IMG/VR virus record: IMGVR_UViG_3300034158_000122
Span: 1-40,651 of that record
Origin: a virus
Reading direction: 5' to 3' (one strand)
DNA: 40,651 nucleotides
Under the pieces are notes generated by a model. The model was not told the origin of the DNA and made no database searches. It was given only the letters and a program-made list of their open reading frames with translations. Below, piece by piece: positions 31,896 through 40,345 of the stretch. The position numbers and the translations under genes are program-made. Every line of letters begins with the position of its first letter. Position 1 is the stretch's first letter.

Positions 31896-32828
31896 ATGGC
31901 GAATTTACAAGAGGTCGTCAGCTGGGAGGCTGGCATCTACCAACTCGAAACCGGTGATCCGGTACTGGGTGGCCCGGGCGGCATCTCCAACAAGCAGGCA
32001 CAAGCGCTGGCCAACCGTACCGCCTACCTGAAAAAACACGTCGATGATATCGAAGGGGGCAACACGGCGGCGGGCAAGGCCAACAAGCTCAGCACCGCCC
32101 GCAATATTGCCCTGGCTGGCGATGTGACCGGTCAGGCGGCATTTGATGGCAGCGGCAACATCACCATCACCGCCACCTATAAAAACTCGGGGGTCGTGGC
32201 GGGTACCTATCGCTCGGTCACCGTCGATGCCAAGGGCAACATCACCGCCGGCAGCAACCCCACCACCCTGGCGGGCTACGGCATCACCGATGCGGTTTCA
32301 TCAACGCAATATGCCACTGAGGCAACGAGAGGCATCGCGCCAGTAGCCACACAGGCAGAAGTAAATACCGGCAGTGACGACACTAAATTCGTTACCGCCA
32401 AGAAGTTGTTTGCATGGGTTAAGCAGGCATCAGAAACGGTACTCGGGATGATGAAAGTGGCCACCCAAGCACAAACCAATGCGGGATCAGCCGATGATGT
32501 GGCCATTACCCCGAAAAAGCTGCGGTTTGGCTTCTCAATCCTGCTGGATAACAACGGCTATATCGTTACCCCATCATGGATGGGGGGATGGATGCTGGCG
32601 TGGGGTACAGGCGTTATCCCGCCAAATAGCCAAGCGGTGACCCTGACCTACGCCTTGGCATTTCCGACCAAAGTGCTGGGCGGTGGGGCTTTCCATAACA
32701 ACGGTACCGTTCCCGCATTCACCCTGGATGCTAACACCAGAGTATCGACCACCCAGATTGCCATTAAATCAAGTGCCATGACGGCAGCAGGGGCCATCGG
32801 CGTGAACTACATCGCCATCGGCTACTAA
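31896..32828 (+). CDS. H: Tail fibre protein gpH
   Basis: A 310-residue receptor-binding fibre, shorter than P2 H (669). The N-terminus (about 15-60, G-D-P-V-L-G-G-P-G-G-I-S-N-K-Q-A-Q-A-L-A-N-R-T-A-Y-L-K) is a common fibre attachment region; the middle holds L-A-G-D-V-T-G and V-T-V-D-A-K-G-N-I-T-x-G repeats typical of fibre shafts; the last 90 residues (W-M-L-A-W-G-T-G, ending V-N-Y-I-A-I-G-Y) resemble gp53-like fibre tips. It sets host range. Confidence 0.88.
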   Translation: MANLQEVVSWEAGIYQLETGDPVLGGPGGISNKQAQALANRTAYLKKHVDDIEGGNTAAGKANKLSTARNIALAGDVTGQAAFDGSGNITITATYKNSGVVAGTYRSVTVDAKGNITAGSNPTTLAGYGITDAVSSTQYATEATRGIAPVATQAEVNTGSDDTKFVTAKKLFAWVKQASETVLGMMKVATQAQTNAGSADDVAITPKKLRFGFSILLDNNGYIVTPSWMGGWMLAWGTGVIPPNSQAVTLTYALAFPTKVLGGGAFHNNGTVPAFTLDANTRVSTTQIAIKSSAMTAAGAIGVNYIAIGY

Positions 32829-32839
32829 AGGAGGACGAC

Positions 32840-33247
32840 ATGTATCAATACTCACCCTCAACCAAAGGGTTCTATCTGGTCGGATTAAGTGTCCACATTC
32901 CCACCGATGCCATCAAAATCAGTGATGAAACATACCAACAGCTGCGCGAAGGCGAATCACAAGGGCTGGTCATCTCCATCAGCAACACGGGTCAACCGGT
33001 ACTGACATCTCCGCCCCCACCGACAGAACAGCAGTTACTTGAGCAGGCCATGCAGATACAACAGCAGAAGCTCAAAGAGGCATCCGTGCAGATGGAGCCC
33101 CTAATCTATCTGGATTCATTGGGGCAACTTTCAGCCCAAGAAACAGAGGTCCTGCGTCAATGGCGCCAATACACGGTCGATGTCAGCAGGGCTAATCAGC
33201 AACCAGATTGGCCAAGCCATATCACTTGGCCAGTCAAACCGGGCTAA
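32840..33247 (+). CDS. G: Tail fibre assembly chaperone gpG
   Basis: A 135-residue protein of the Tfa/gpG family: starts M-Y-Q-Y-S-P-S-T-K-G-F-Y, has D-A-I-K-I-S-D-E-x-Y-Q-x-L, a Gln-rich helix and a C-terminal R-Q-W-R-Q-Y-T-V-D-V-S-R and P-D-W-P region. It folds or trimerises the fibre coded just before. AAAGGAGG precedes the ATG. Confidence 0.88.
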   Translation: MYQYSPSTKGFYLVGLSVHIPTDAIKISDETYQQLREGESQGLVISISNTGQPVLTSPPPPTEQQLLEQAMQIQQQKLKEASVQMEPLIYLDSLGQLSAQETEVLRQWRQYTVDVSRANQQPDWPSHITWPVKPG

Positions 33248-33266
33248 CCCCTCATCTCATCACACA

Positions 33267-33290
33267 CCCCGCCCTGTGCGGGGAGTCTCG
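33267..33290 (+). terminator. Weak hairpin at the end of the V-G operon
   Basis: A 6-bp GC stem (33267-33272 with 33278-33283) with only a poor T tail. It lies 20 bases after the G stop, where the V operon should end. Confidence 0.45.
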
Positions 33291-33325
33291 TTACTGCCGC
33301 CCGTCAGCACATTGTCACCGCTGTT

Positions 33326-33352
33326 CCAGTGTATCTACGCCAGATACACTGG
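33326..33352 (+). promoter_or_regulatory. Late activator dyad upstream of FI
   Basis: CCAGTGT-N13-ACACTGG; the two arms pair perfectly over 11 bp with a 5-base centre (33337-33341). It sits 102 bases before FI, where P2 has the Ogr-dependent F promoter. Confidence 0.8.
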
Positions 33353-33440
33353 CCGCCGCTCGCCTGTCATCCCCAGCCCCTGCATCCTGACCCTGCTCGC
33401 ATCACATGCACCAAGCTCCGTCCGGACAACAGGAGAACCT

Positions 33441-34619
33441 ATGGCACTGGACCAATTTCACCACGGCGTGCGCGTCGTGGAAATCAACGAGGGCACCCGC
33501 ACCATCCGCACCGTCGCCACGGCGGTGATCGGCATGGTCTGCACCAGCGCCGATGCTGATGCTGCCTACTTCCCTCTCGACAAACCCGTGCTGATTGCCA
33601 ACCTGCCAGCAGCCATCGCCAAAGCAGGCAGCAACGGCAACCTCAAGAAGTCGCTGCAAACCATTTATGACACCGTCAACACCATCGTCATCGCCGTGCG
33701 CGTGGCCGACGGCGCCGACGCAGCAGAACTGACCAGCAACATCATCGGCACCATCAAGCCCGATGGCAGCTATACCGGCCTCAAGGCACTGGAACGGGCC
33801 GCCCCAGTCACCACCGTCAAGCCGCGCATCCTCTGCGTGCCGGACAACTGCACCCTGCCGGTGGCCACCGCCCTTGCTGGCATGGCCAAAAAACTGCGCG
33901 CCTTTGCCTACGTGCCGACCATCGCCGAAACCGTCGAAGCCGCCTTGGCCTATCGTGAGAACTTCGCCAGCCGTGAGTTGATGCTGGTGCATGCCGACTG
34001 GACGGCGTGGGACGTAGCAGCGAATGCCAGCGTCAAGCTCGATGCCTGCCTCAAGGCCGCTGCCATGCGGGCCCTTATCGACAAAGAGATCGGCTGGCAC
34101 AAGACCCTGTCCAACGTCGGCGTGACTAGGGTCGATGGCATGACCAAATCCCTGTTCTGGGATCTGCAAGACCCCGACACCGAAGTCGGCCTGCTCAACG
34201 CCAACGAGGTCACCGCCCTGATCCAGGCCAACGGGTTCCGCTACTGGGGCAACCGCACCTGTTCGGACGATCCCCTGTTCTGCTTCGAGAACTACACCCG
34301 CACCGCCCAGGTGCTGGCCGACACCATCGCCGACGCGCACATGTGGGCCGTCGACAAGCCCATGACCCCCACCCTGGTGAAAGACATCATCGAGGGCATC
34401 AAGGCCAAGGGCCGCGAACTGGTGACCGGCGGGTACCTGCTCGGCTTTGACTGCTGGTACAACGAGGAGCTCAACGACAAAGACACCCTCAAGGCTGGCA
34501 AGCTGCGCATCGATTACAACTACACCCCGGTACCGCCGCTTGAAGACCTCGGCTTCCAGCAGCGCATCACCGACTCCTATCTCATCGACTTCAGCGCCCG
34601 CGTCGCGGCTGCAGCATAA
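33441..34619 (+). CDS. FI: Contractile tail sheath gpFI
   Basis: A 392-residue sheath protein, close to P2 FI (396). Start M-A-L-D-Q-F-H-H-G-V-R-V, then T-A-V-I-G-M-V-C-T, F-P-L-D-K-P-V-L, and the C-terminal Y-x-P-V-P-P-L-E-D-L-G-F-Q-Q-R-I-T-D segment are family marks. ATG 33441 has CAGGAG upstream; a longer frame reads back through the late dyad and is not used. Confidence 0.95.
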   Translation: MALDQFHHGVRVVEINEGTRTIRTVATAVIGMVCTSADADAAYFPLDKPVLIANLPAAIAKAGSNGNLKKSLQTIYDTVNTIVIAVRVADGADAAELTSNIIGTIKPDGSYTGLKALERAAPVTTVKPRILCVPDNCTLPVATALAGMAKKLRAFAYVPTIAETVEAALAYRENFASRELMLVHADWTAWDVAANASVKLDACLKAAAMRALIDKEIGWHKTLSNVGVTRVDGMTKSLFWDLQDPDTEVGLLNANEVTALIQANGFRYWGNRTCSDDPLFCFENYTRTAQVLADTIADAHMWAVDKPMTPTLVKDIIEGIKAKGRELVTGGYLLGFDCWYNEELNDKDTLKAGKLRIDYNYTPVPPLEDLGFQQRITDSYLIDFSARVAAAA

Positions 34620-34628
34620 GGAGCGACC

Positions 34629-35147
34629 ATGGCACTGCCACGCAAACTCAAACGCCTGAACGTCTTCCTCAACGGCGATAACTGGGTCGGTGAAGCGGAA
34701 GATTTCACCCCGGCCAAGCTCTCGCGCAAATTCGAGGCCTATCGCGGCGGCGGCATGGGCGGCGCCGTCAACATCGACATGGGGCTGGATGACAGCGCCC
34801 TTGATGTCTCCTTCACCTTCGGCGGCTACGGCGACCAGCTCCTGCGCTGCATGGGTGAACCCAAGGCAGACGGCACCAGCTTGCGCTTTGCCGGTTCCGT
34901 CCAACGCGATGACACCGGTGAAATCGTCGCCGTCGAGATCGTCTGCCGTGGCCGCTTCAAAGAGCTCGACCGGGGCACCCTCAAGGCAGGTGACAACACC
35001 CAGGCCAAGGTCAGCATGGTCAACACCTACTACAAAGAGACCGTCAACGGCCAGGTGATGCATGAGATTGACCTGATCAACATGGTCGAGATCGGCCCCG
35101 ATGGCGTCGACCGCATGGCCGAACACCGCAAAGCCATCGGCCTCTAA
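34629..35147 (+). CDS. FII: Tail tube gpFII
   Basis: A 172-residue tail tube protein, equal in length to P2 FII: A-L-P-R-K-L-K-x-L-N-V-F-L-N-G at the start, K-F-E-A-Y-R-G-G-G-M-G-G-A-V and H-E-I-D-x-I-N-M. It forms the inner tube inside the FI sheath. Nine bases separate it from FI. Confidence 0.95.
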   Translation: MALPRKLKRLNVFLNGDNWVGEAEDFTPAKLSRKFEAYRGGGMGGAVNIDMGLDDSALDVSFTFGGYGDQLLRCMGEPKADGTSLRFAGSVQRDDTGEIVAVEIVCRGRFKELDRGTLKAGDNTQAKVSMVNTYYKETVNGQVMHEIDLINMVEIGPDGVDRMAEHRKAIGL

Positions 35148-35213
35148 CCCACCCAACAACCCAATGGGCGGTCAACAGCCGCCCTCACCACCTCAACATC
35201 AGGAAGAAGCACC

Positions 35214-35528
35214 ATGGAAAACAAAGTCACCCAACTCGAAACTCCCCTCCAGCGCGTCATCCACCTCGACAGCCCAATCCCACGCGGTAACACCACCCTC
35301 ACCGAGTTGGTCATCCGACCACCAAAGAAAGCGGGCCACCTGCGCGGCCTCAACACCATGGATATCGTGCAGATGAACGTCGACACCCTCATCAAACTGC
35401 TGCCCCGCATCACAGACCTGAGCGAGCTCGAAGTTGCAGATATGGACCCAGCTGACCTACTCAAGGCCGGGGTAGTGGTGGTCGGTTTTTTGATGGGCTC
35501 ACAGCAGGAGGCTTACCTCACTGCATAG
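35214..35528 (+). CDS. E: Tail assembly protein gpE
   Basis: A 104-residue tail assembly protein of the P2 gpE/Mu gp41 type. It carries V-I-R-P-P-K-K-A-G-H-L-R-G-L and the later D-M-D-P-A-D-L. Near its end is a slippery TTTTTTG that diverts some ribosomes into E'. GAAGAAG-type ribosome site upstream. Confidence 0.9.
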   Translation: MENKVTQLETPLQRVIHLDSPIPRGNTTLTELVIRPPKKAGHLRGLNTMDIVQMNVDTLIKLLPRITDLSELEVADMDPADLLKAGVVVVGFLMGSQQEAYLTA

Positions 35529-35668
35529 ATGACCTGATGGCAGAGATCGCCATCATCGCCCACTGGCCGCCATCCGAGATGGCGGCTATGGAAATCAGCG
35601 AGCTGATGGGCTGGCACCAACGCCTCGTTGAGACTCACAACCGCATCAACGGGGCCGAAGAACAATGA
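35214..35668 (+). CDS. E': E+E' tail assembly fusion by -1 frameshift
   Basis: Reading E to 35492, slipping back one base and continuing from 35492 gives a 151-residue fusion that ends at 35668. The -1 part has 58 residues and contains D-D-L-M-A-E-I-A-I-I-A-H-W-P-P-S-E-M, the P2 GpE signature. As in P2 and many tailed phages, both forms are probably needed as tape-measure chaperones. The stop overlaps the T start (ATGA at 35665-35668). Confidence 0.9.
35486..35492 (+). promoter_or_regulatory. Slippery heptamer for -1 frameshift
   Basis: T TTT TTG in the E frame, the same heptamer as described for P2 E. Both frames around it code for the expected parts of E and E'. Confidence 0.88.
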
Positions 35669-38100
35669 ACCCTCTCAAACTTCAAATCCTGCTCGGGGCG
35701 GTCGACAAGCTCACCGCCCCCCTCAAAGCAGTCAGCGGCCAAAGCCGCATCACAGCCAAAGAGTTGGTCGACACCAAGAAGCGCATCAAGGAGCTGGAAA
35801 CCCAGAGCGGCCAGATTGACGGCTATCGCACCCTGGGGCGCCAGATTGGCGCAACCCGATCTCAACTCACAGCAGCCCAGCGTGACGCCCAGCAGATGGC
35901 GCAGCAGTTCGCCAAGGTCGAGCAACCGACCAAAGCCATGACCCGCGCCATGGAGCAGGCCAAGCAGAAGGTGCGCGACCTCTCCCTGCAAGAGCGTGAA
36001 ATGGTCGCCCGCCACGGCAGCCTGAAACGCGCCATGAACGAAGCAGGTATCAACACCAAACAGCTCGGCGATCACCAGCGCCGCCTCAAGACTGACCTAG
36101 CTGCCGCCAACGGCCAGCTCGACCAGCAGCGCGCCAAGCTGGGCCAACTGGCTGACCAGCAAAAGCACCTTAACCAGATCAAAACCAACTACGACAAAAC
36201 CATGTCGATGCGCGGCACTCTGGCGGGCTATGGCGCTGCAGGGATGGCCACCGGGGCCGCCGCCATCTACAAGGGCACCAATATCGCGGGCAAGGCGATG
36301 GGCTTTGATGTCGATATGTCCAAGGTGCAGGCGATCACCCGGTTGAGCAAAGAGAGCAGCGAACTGGCCGCCCTGCGGGCTCAGGCGCGGGAGCTCGGCG
36401 CCAATACCGCCTTCACGGCGGGCGAAGCGGCGCAGGGCCAGGGCTTTCTGGCCATGGCCGGCTTCACCCCCAAGGCGATCCGTGACGCCATGCCAGGGGT
36501 GCTCGATATCGCCAAGGCGGGCGGCGTCGAGATTGCTGCGGCTGCCGATATCGGATCCAACATCCTGACCGGCTTCAAGCTACCGGCCAACCAGATGACC
36601 CGCTTGGGGGATGTGATGGTCGGCACCTTCACCCGCGCCAACGTCGACTTGCAGATGCTGGGCGAAACCATGAAATACGTGGGGCCGGTGGCGGCAGGGC
36701 TCGGGGTCGACCTTGAAACCGCCTCCGCCATGGCGGGCAAGCTGGGGGATGCGGGTATTCAGGGGAGCATGGGCGGGACTGCCATTCGCGCCATTCTCGG
36801 CCGCTTGGCCTCCCCGCCCAAGGCGGCTAACGATGCGCTAGCCGCCCTCAACGTCAAGACCGCCGATGCGGCGGGCAACCTGCGCGCCCTGCCAGATATC
36901 CTGGACGAGCTCTACAAGAAAACCAGCAAAATGGGGGATGCAACCCGCTCAGGCTACTTCAAGGCCATCGCCGGCGAAGAGGCATTTGCCGCCCTGACCG
37001 TGCTGACCGAGCAGGCCGGTTCAGGCAAGCTGCAGGAGCTGATCGCCACGTTGAAACAAACTCAAGGGGAAGCGGGCAAGGTCGCCAAGGTGATGGCCGA
37101 TAACGCCATCGGCGACTTGGACAACCTCACCTCCGCCTGGGACGACGTAGGGATCCAGATGATGGAGACCGAGAACGGCCCACTGCGCGGCATTATCCAG
37201 CGCGTCACCGAAATCATCCAGGTCACCGGCGACTGGATGCGGGCCAACCCCGATCTGACCTCGACCCTCACCCGTATCGCGGCGGTCACTGCTGTGGCCG
37301 CTGCCGCTGGCGGGTCACTGCTGCTGATTGTGGCAGGTCTGCTGGGGCCACTGGCCGCCATCAAAATGGGGCTTTCTACCCTGCTGGTCTATGGCGGCCC
37401 GCTGCTGACCTTCATTAAGGCACTGACCATGGGCATGGTCAGGCTCGGCATTGCCATGTTCACCACCCCGATCGGCTGGTTCATCATGGGGATTGCGGCA
37501 ATCGTTGCCGGAGCCTACCTGCTCTACAAAAATTGGGATGGGGTCACCAAGTGGTTCAGCGACCTATGGACTCAGTGCCAAGCTCCTGCTCTCGCATTCT
37601 GGGACCTGCTGAAAGAGCTCTTCTCATGGACCCCCATCGGCATGCTGAACATGCACTGGAACGAGATCTGGGCCTTCTTCGATACCCTGCCTGCGGGCGC
37701 CGCCAACAAGGGTAAGGCCATCATCGACGGCCTGATTGGTGGCATCAGTGCCAAGTGGGAGAGCTTGAAGAACAAGATCAAGGCCCTCACCGACCTGCTG
37801 CCGGACTGGATGAAGGGGGGCGGCGCAGTCACCGCCAGCGTCAATCCGTCCGGCTACCTCACCGGCAACTACAACACCCCGGCCATGGCGGGCGGTTCGG
37901 GCTATGGCCCGCGCATTGTCACCCCGGTGCGGCCAGTGGCCAGAGGCAACAGCACCACCCAGATCAACGCCCCGATCCACATCGTTCAGCAGCCAGGACA
38001 ATCCGGCGCCGATGTGGCGCAAGAGGTGCGCCGCGAACTGGACAAGCGCGAACGGCAGGCCGCCGCACGTGGCCGCGCCACTCTTGGCGATCGCAACTAG
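35665..38100 (+). CDS. T: Tail tape measure protein gpT
   Basis: An 811-residue protein, close to P2 T (815). Long coiled coils at about 25-185 (many Gln, Lys and Ala), the phage_min_tail core with A-R-E-L-G-A-N-T-A-F-T-A-G-E-A-A-Q-G and M-G-G-T-A-I-R-A-I-L at about 235-400, and hydrophobic segments at about 535-625 that may enter the host membrane. It sets tail length. Confidence 0.95.
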   Translation: MNPLKLQILLGAVDKLTAPLKAVSGQSRITAKELVDTKKRIKELETQSGQIDGYRTLGRQIGATRSQLTAAQRDAQQMAQQFAKVEQPTKAMTRAMEQAKQKVRDLSLQEREMVARHGSLKRAMNEAGINTKQLGDHQRRLKTDLAAANGQLDQQRAKLGQLADQQKHLNQIKTNYDKTMSMRGTLAGYGAAGMATGAAAIYKGTNIAGKAMGFDVDMSKVQAITRLSKESSELAALRAQARELGANTAFTAGEAAQGQGFLAMAGFTPKAIRDAMPGVLDIAKAGGVEIAAAADIGSNILTGFKLPANQMTRLGDVMVGTFTRANVDLQMLGETMKYVGPVAAGLGVDLETASAMAGKLGDAGIQGSMGGTAIRAILGRLASPPKAANDALAALNVKTADAAGNLRALPDILDELYKKTSKMGDATRSGYFKAIAGEEAFAALTVLTEQAGSGKLQELIATLKQTQGEAGKVAKVMADNAIGDLDNLTSAWDDVGIQMMETENGPLRGIIQRVTEIIQVTGDWMRANPDLTSTLTRIAAVTAVAAAAGGSLLLIVAGLLGPLAAIKMGLSTLLVYGGPLLTFIKALTMGMVRLGIAMFTTPIGWFIMGIAAIVAGAYLLYKNWDGVTKWFSDLWTQCQAPALAFWDLLKELFSWTPIGMLNMHWNEIWAFFDTLPAGAANKGKAIIDGLIGGISAKWESLKNKIKALTDLLPDWMKGGGAVTASVNPSGYLTGNYNTPAMAGGSGYGPRIVTPVRPVARGNSTTQINAPIHIVQQPGQSGADVAQEVRRELDKRERQAAARGRATLGDRN

Positions 38101-38112
38101 GGAGTAACCCCC

Positions 38113-38604
38113 ATGATGATGACCCTGGGCTGGTTCGTGTTTATGCGCTCGACCGTAGCCCCCCAATCCCAACAAGATGAATGGGCATGGCGCCACCCGG
38201 GCAATAACCGGGTCGGCGCTCGCCCTGCTTATCAGTTCCTCGGCCCCGATGATGAAACCAGCACCCTGAGCGGGGTGCTGCTGCCCGAGGTGACCGGCGG
38301 CCCCGTCTCCCTCGACATGCTGCGCCAGATGGGTGACAGCGGTGAAGCCTTCCCCCTGATCCAAGGCGATGGCGTCATGCGCGGGTCATTCGTGATAGAG
38401 GGCATCAGTACCACCCGTACCGAGTTTTTCGACGATGGCGCAGCCCGCAAGATTGAATTCAGCATCAAGCTCAAGCGGGTCGACGACAACAACCGCTCTC
38501 TCGGCAACACTCTGCTGGGCCGCACCGCTGGCAACCTGCTCGGCCGCCTGGGTGTGGGCAAACTGATCGGCAGTGTCGGCAACAAACTAGGGGGGCTGTT
38601 CTGA
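38113..38604 (+). CDS. U: Tail protein gpU
   Basis: A 163-residue protein of the P2 gpU family: M-M-T-L-G-W-F-V-F, P-A-Y-Q-F-L-G-P-D-D-E, and the I-E-F-S-I-K-L-K-R-V-D segment. Three Met codons in a row make the exact start uncertain by two residues. It overlaps D by one base. Confidence 0.93.
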   Translation: MMMTLGWFVFMRSTVAPQSQQDEWAWRHPGNNRVGARPAYQFLGPDDETSTLSGVLLPEVTGGPVSLDMLRQMGDSGEAFPLIQGDGVMRGSFVIEGISTTRTEFFDDGAARKIEFSIKLKRVDDNNRSLGNTLLGRTAGNLLGRLGVGKLIGSVGNKLGGLF

Positions 38605-39764
38605 TGGGTGCCTTAGACCAGTTCGGCAGTCGCCTGGCAGAGAACTTAGGTATCACCAACCCGCTCGACGCCCTGCGCCAAGGTCATCCGGTACCGGCTT
38701 ACCAGGTATTGGTCGATGGCAGTGACATCTCGGCAGCCATTCGCCCGCGCCTGATGTCGATGACCATCACCGACAACCGGGGCTTCACCGCCGACACCAT
38801 CGAAATAACACTCGATGACAGCGACGGTCAGCTCGACATGCCACGCCGTGGCGCCACCCTGCGCGCCTTCATCGGCTGGCAGGGTAGCGCCCTGGTCGAT
38901 AAGGGCACTTATAAAATTGACGAGGTGGAACACAACGGCGCCCCAGACATGCTCACCATCCGGGGCAAGTCGGCAGATCTTCGCGGCGGCATGAACAAAC
39001 TGCGCGAACGCAGCTGGCACCAGACCACCGTCAATAGCATCGTCGAACAGCTCGCCGCTCCCTACCAGCTCATACCCTGCGTGGGTGACTCGCTCAAAGG
39101 CCAGCTAATCGACCACATTGACCAGACCAACGAAAGCGACCTCGCCTTCCTCAGCCGCCTGGCGGGTCAGTGTGATGCCATCGCCACCGTCAAGTCTGGC
39201 CGCCTGATGTTCATCAAGGCAGGTCAGGGCATCACCGCCAGTGGCCAGCCCCTGCCGGCCATCACCATCACCCGCCAAGATGGCGATCAGCACCGTTTCT
39301 CGGTGGCCGACCGTGACGCTTACACCGGTGTGACGGCCTACTGGCAAGACAACAAGGCCGCCGAGAAAAAGAAAATAGAGGTAAAGCGCAAGAAAAAGAC
39401 CAAACCGAAACCGGAACGGCCACTGCCGCCTGGCGTGGTCGTCAACAAGAAGGAGCATGAACTGCTGGTCGGCGACAGCGAGAACGTCAAAGAGCTGCGC
39501 CATGTTTACGCCAATCAGGCCAACGCCATGCGTGCCGCCCGTGCGGAGTGGGAACGGATCCAGCGCGGGGTGGCCGAGTTCGACATCACCCTGGCCAAAG
39601 GCCGCCCAGAACTCTACCCGGAACAACCCACCACCGTCAGGGGCTTCAAACCCGACATCGACGCAGCCCCTTGGCTGCTCACCCAGGTGATGCACGACCT
39701 CACCAATCAGGGTTACACCAACCGCGTACAGCTCGAAGTGAAGCTGGAAGAACTGCCAGAATAA
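38604..39764 (+). CDS. D: Tail protein gpD (late control gene D)
   Basis: A 386-residue baseplate hub/tail protein equal in length to P2 D (387): P-A-Y-Q-V-L-V-D-G-x-D-I-S, D-N-R-G-F-x-A-D-T-I-E-I-x-L-D-D, Q-T-N-E-S-D-L-A-F-L-S-R-L-A and A-P-W-L-L-T-Q-V. A Lys-rich loop (about 250-275) is present. In P2 ogr follows directly; here it does not. Confidence 0.95.
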   Translation: MGALDQFGSRLAENLGITNPLDALRQGHPVPAYQVLVDGSDISAAIRPRLMSMTITDNRGFTADTIEITLDDSDGQLDMPRRGATLRAFIGWQGSALVDKGTYKIDEVEHNGAPDMLTIRGKSADLRGGMNKLRERSWHQTTVNSIVEQLAAPYQLIPCVGDSLKGQLIDHIDQTNESDLAFLSRLAGQCDAIATVKSGRLMFIKAGQGITASGQPLPAITITRQDGDQHRFSVADRDAYTGVTAYWQDNKAAEKKKIEVKRKKKTKPKPERPLPPGVVVNKKEHELLVGDSENVKELRHVYANQANAMRAARAEWERIQRGVAEFDITLAKGRPELYPEQPTTVRGFKPDIDAAPWLLTQVMHDLTNQGYTNRVQLEVKLEELPE

Positions 39765-39937
39765 ATAATGGTAGTCGCAACCCCGAGTAGAAATACGGGG
39801 GGAATTCCCAGACAACCATGCTCACGCCATCCACGGGGGAGAGGTGTTATCTCTTCTTTGGTGAATAGGGTTGAAATGTGGGTTATCAGGACCAACATCT
39901 TGTCTAAGCATACTGCTTTGAAAATTAGGGGAATTTT

Positions 39938-40135
39938 ATGATTGTTGACGCGGCATTTTCTGATGCACTTTTGAAGCTTCAAGCAACTGCTGATCGCCTT
40001 GAGGCTGAACTGGAAGCCATGTATCTCCAGTCACAGCCTTCATTAGAGGCTCTGCATGCAAAGACTAGAGAGTTCATGGAGGCGTACAAGTCCTTGAATG
40101 ACTTTGCATTGAAGGCGATCTCAGTGCGGGATTAA
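39938..40135 (+). CDS. Small helical protein after D
   Basis: A 65-residue protein, nearly all helical with a coiled-coil pattern (L-L-K-L-Q-A-T-A-D-R-L-E-A-E-L). AGGGGAA precedes ATG 39938. A 10-bp hairpin starts at its stop and a terminator follows, so it may be a separate small unit. It occupies the place of ogr in P2 but has no Cys and no relation to it. Function unknown. Confidence 0.6.
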   Translation: MIVDAAFSDALLKLQATADRLEAELEAMYLQSQPSLEALHAKTREFMEAYKSLNDFALKAISVRD

Positions 40136-40192
40136 TGCCGATAAAGCTAGTTATCGGCATTACACACCTAGGGGCCAACGTGGCCCTTTCTT
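40135..40192 (+). terminator. Hairpin and rho-independent terminator
   Basis: A perfect 10-bp stem (40135-40144 with 40151-40160) is followed by a second hairpin (40172-40177 with 40181-40186) and TTTCTT. The second is a proper terminator; the first may stabilise the mRNA end. Confidence 0.75.
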
Positions 40193-40345
40193 GCATTTGT
40201 AGCACACTGAAAACACTTTAAAAATCAGTTGGTTATTTAGTTATTCATGTATTAGAGGAGAAAAGCGGATCACATTCGCGATTCTCATCTCTCTGGTGTG
40301 GCAAACCTGTCCACTACCTAATGCCTACAACCCAAGGATGCGTCC

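Noticed and set aside
33402-35159. Very long minus-strand open frame (585 residues) over FI and FII
   Set aside because: It is a shadow of GC-rich codon usage in the sheath and tube genes, with Gly/Asp/His/Val-rich composition and no protein-like motif.
40198-40215. TGT-N12-ACA upstream of the last gene as a fourth late activator site
   Set aside because: The spacing differs from the three clear sites and the flanks do not match; such a short pattern is expected by chance.
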